Notes under the pieces: model-generated
The model's database searches: none
What the model was told of the DNA's origin: nothing
What the model saw: only the letters and a program-made list of their open reading frames with translations
In this document: in pieces, positions 61,982 through 64,000 of the stretch
Layout of the letters: every line of letters starts with the position of its first letter
Position numbering within the stretch: position 1 is the stretch's first letter
Source of the DNA: Litomosoides sigmodontis
Lineage: Eukaryota; Nematoda; Chromadorea; Rhabditida; Onchocercidae
Direction of reading: 5' to 3'
NCBI GenBank assembly: GCA_963070105.1
Contig: OY718805.1
Coordinates: 1,820,001-1,884,000 of the forward strand
DNA: 64,000 nt
Program-made: the position numbers and the translations under genes

Positions 61982-63703
61982 TCATCATTTCATTTATTCC
62001 CAGCGCAAGTCTCTTTCTAGTCTAATCCTTAAAAAACCATTTCAAGTATTAAATTTCAAATTATTTGATTATTTTAATATTTTAATGATTCTTCCATTCA
62101 TCCATCTCTTTCTTTTCCGTTTCATTTTTTTTTTTTTTTAAATGAAAACTAAACATTTATTTCAGAGTAGTAATTTATCATTCATTGCTGCACTGATGAA
62201 GACGTTCACTGTGCGAATGCGAAACAGTTTCACTTATCACTAACCCATTCATCCAGGACATCTCAGGTTCCCTCAGCATTCTATTTTCTTAGGAATTTAA
62301 TTGTTGCAAAATTACATTTGAAACTGTAACGTGGTAATTGTTAGTTCAAATTTTATCATCATTTTGCACGTGCAACAAAATGAAGCAATTTAAAAGTGTT
62401 CATAATTAGAAGTGAAATTTGTAATTTTTTTCAAAATATTAATGTACCATTTTGAAAAACCAATTAAAATAATTGATAATTTTGCTCATTTCATCGTTTT
62501 CCTCCCTAATTTTTGCTTCCTTCCTTCCTTGCATGAATCACACTTTGTAGAGAAAAAAGAAAGGGAATTTATTTTCCATATCGCAGCAACTTTTTTTTTG
62601 CAGTTAATTGACAGCAAAAGAAAAAAAACAAATTAAAATTCCATCGTTTATATTATAATTTATTTTAACGTATTTTTGTGAAATTTGTTATGAAAATTTT
62701 ATTGTTAATTTAATAATTTCAAAAATTATAGTAATAGAAGGAAGAAGAGAGAAAAAATGATTTGGACGAATAGGAAATGGAATAACTCTTTTTCCCTCAC
62801 TTTCCCTCCACTCCTCTCTCTCTCTCTCTCTCTCTCTTCCTCTTTGTAATATCAAGGATGAGATGACTTCGTTTTTTTTTTACTCAATTTGTTTAATTGT
62901 GACACGAACACTTTGCGCCTAATTGATCGTCTGATTGCGTTTAGGTGCAAAAAAATTCATCGCTTATTTAAAATGTTTGTAATTTCATTTTTTTCATTCA
63001 TCGAAAAAGTACGAAAGGAAACATTCGTATTTCTGTCACATAATTTTTAATGAAATTCATTAACAATGACAAATGGAGTTACTTTTATAGGTCACTGATT
63101 AGATGTGATAAATGGCTTTCATCTTTTTCCAAATTAATTAATTTTAAGGATGCAAAAATTTGTCCAAAATACTTTTTCTCAAGTTCTAATTAACTTTTCC
63201 AAAAATTACAGTTACGACACATTGCTTATGCTTATTTGCATAATTTGCATTTATTGCATTCTCTAAATTCTTAGTTACCCTAATTAGCATTACCTGAAAT
63301 TCATTTTTTGTTTTTGTAATAAACGAAATAATAAAAAATGACGCAAGTGATAAATGATTTTAAATTTGATTTTGCTAAAGTTATTTCGTAAATTCACTTA
63401 CCATAATGGTTGACTGCAAATACTAAAATACAGAAATAATATTGTTATTCTGTTTTATTCCATTATAATTCGTCAGTAATTTCCTTGCCAATTTACGCCA
63501 TCACATTCTTTTTAACAATTTGAAATGCACGCGCATTACGCATTAGTGTCAAAAAGTTTCATAATCATTACAGAATTTAAAAAAAGAAAGTTATTGTAAA
63601 ATTAGTTGGTTCTGTTCTTTTCGACAATACAAAAGAAAATTTTTTTTTTCATAAGAAATTTTAAGTAAATTTAATTCCTATAAGTTTGAGTATTCGTAGT
63701 AAA

Positions 63704-64000
63704 ATGGAACATCAACGTATGTGTATCGTTGGTGGTGGCGGATATTTTGGACAACATATTGCTCAGGAGTTGCAAGATCAAGGCTTTCACACCGTAATTC
63801 TTGACATCAACTTCTGTGACGTACCGGTTGTGAAACTGGATGACTCTCTCACAACTCGAATAGAGGTTCTTTTTCTGGAAAGATTCCATTTTTTTTTTTA
63901 AAGCAACAATTAATACTGTTTGATGAGTTGTAATTTATGGAATAAAAATTTTTGAGAATTTTTTTAAAAATATTTTTTGCACGTCCTATTTAAGCATATG
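63704..64000 (+). CDS. Extended SDR / 3beta-HSD-like dehydrogenase, first exon only
   Basis: The N-terminus of a NAD(P)-dependent oxidoreductase. Exon 1 is 63704-63865 (54 codons), ending GAG|GTTCTT; the rest of the window is intron and the gene continues to the right. Seen: [15 protein letters not shown], a Rossmann glycine motif of the GGGGYFG type found in SDR42E/3beta-hydroxysteroid dehydrogenase-like enzymes, then an acidic residue ending strand 2 (VILDI), which favours NAD over NADP. Substrate cannot be inferred. CGTAG four bases before the ATG could be a spliced-leader site. Confidence 0.75.

Larger units (their letters stand above)
58713..63703. other. Gene-poor region (about 5 kb) between the DB gene and the SDR gene
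   Basis: AT-rich, with GA tracts (59500-59552), a purine-rich tract (59325-59380), the CAA/AAT block (61474-61735), a GC-richer coding-like island (61802-61981) and a CT tract (62810-62838). No full gene recognised. Confidence 0.5.

Overview
The window is eukaryotic nuclear DNA from a nematode, most likely a filarial worm or a close spirurid relative (Brugia, Onchocerca, Loa or Dirofilaria type). The evidence is an AT-rich background of roughly one-third G+C by eye, many short exons with mostly 70-300 bp introns ending in TTTNAG or TTTNCAG, several start codons just downstream of splice-acceptor-like sites (possible spliced-leader sites), and nematode-typical secreted families (ShKT/SXC, DB, C6-like). 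I found no rRNA, tRNA, CRISPR array or transposase gene. Most long open frames outside the genes below are translations of low-complexity DNA.

Layout: 1-13169 (-) is a very long helicase gene, ASCC3, which runs off the left edge. It is divergent from CCT2 (TCP-1 beta, 13939-17315 +), a complete 11-exon chaperonin gene with two GC-AG introns. Next come a CK1/TTBK-like kinase (18069-20343 +) with an altered HRD motif and, tail to tail with it, DCAF13/SOF1 (21030-23779 -), a rRNA-processing WD40 protein. A small secreted-protein patch follows: a three-ShKT plus C-type-lectin protein (24391-26646 +) and a C6-like secreted protein (27260-28371 -). About 11.5 kb of gene-poor DNA rich in GA/CT tracts and palindromes then precedes a transcription-factor gene (39862-42881 +) whose exons encode two separate bZIP domains. 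After it lie a Fer-like SH2-tyrosine kinase (44351-47512 -), a class A GPCR (49219-51161 -), a DB-domain secreted protein (57688-58712 -), and the first exon of an extended SDR/3beta-HSD-like enzyme (63704 to the right edge, +).

Exon models were built by hand from splice consensus, reading-frame phase and family similarity. For CCT2, both kinases, the lectin, the C6-like protein, the bZIP gene, the GPCR and the DB gene, the joined exon lengths are divisible by three and give plausible full-length proteins. The left third holds housekeeping genes for ribosome-associated RNA work and folding (ASCC3, CCT2, DCAF13). The right two-thirds has large spacers and regulatory or signalling genes (bZIP, tyrosine kinase, GPCR). 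The strongest unusual signal is the tandem-bZIP transcription factor. Secondary points are the GC-AG introns, the CRD-type kinase, the ShKT-lectin architecture, and a set of palindromes and nuclear-receptor-like half-sites in the spacer upstream of the bZIP gene.
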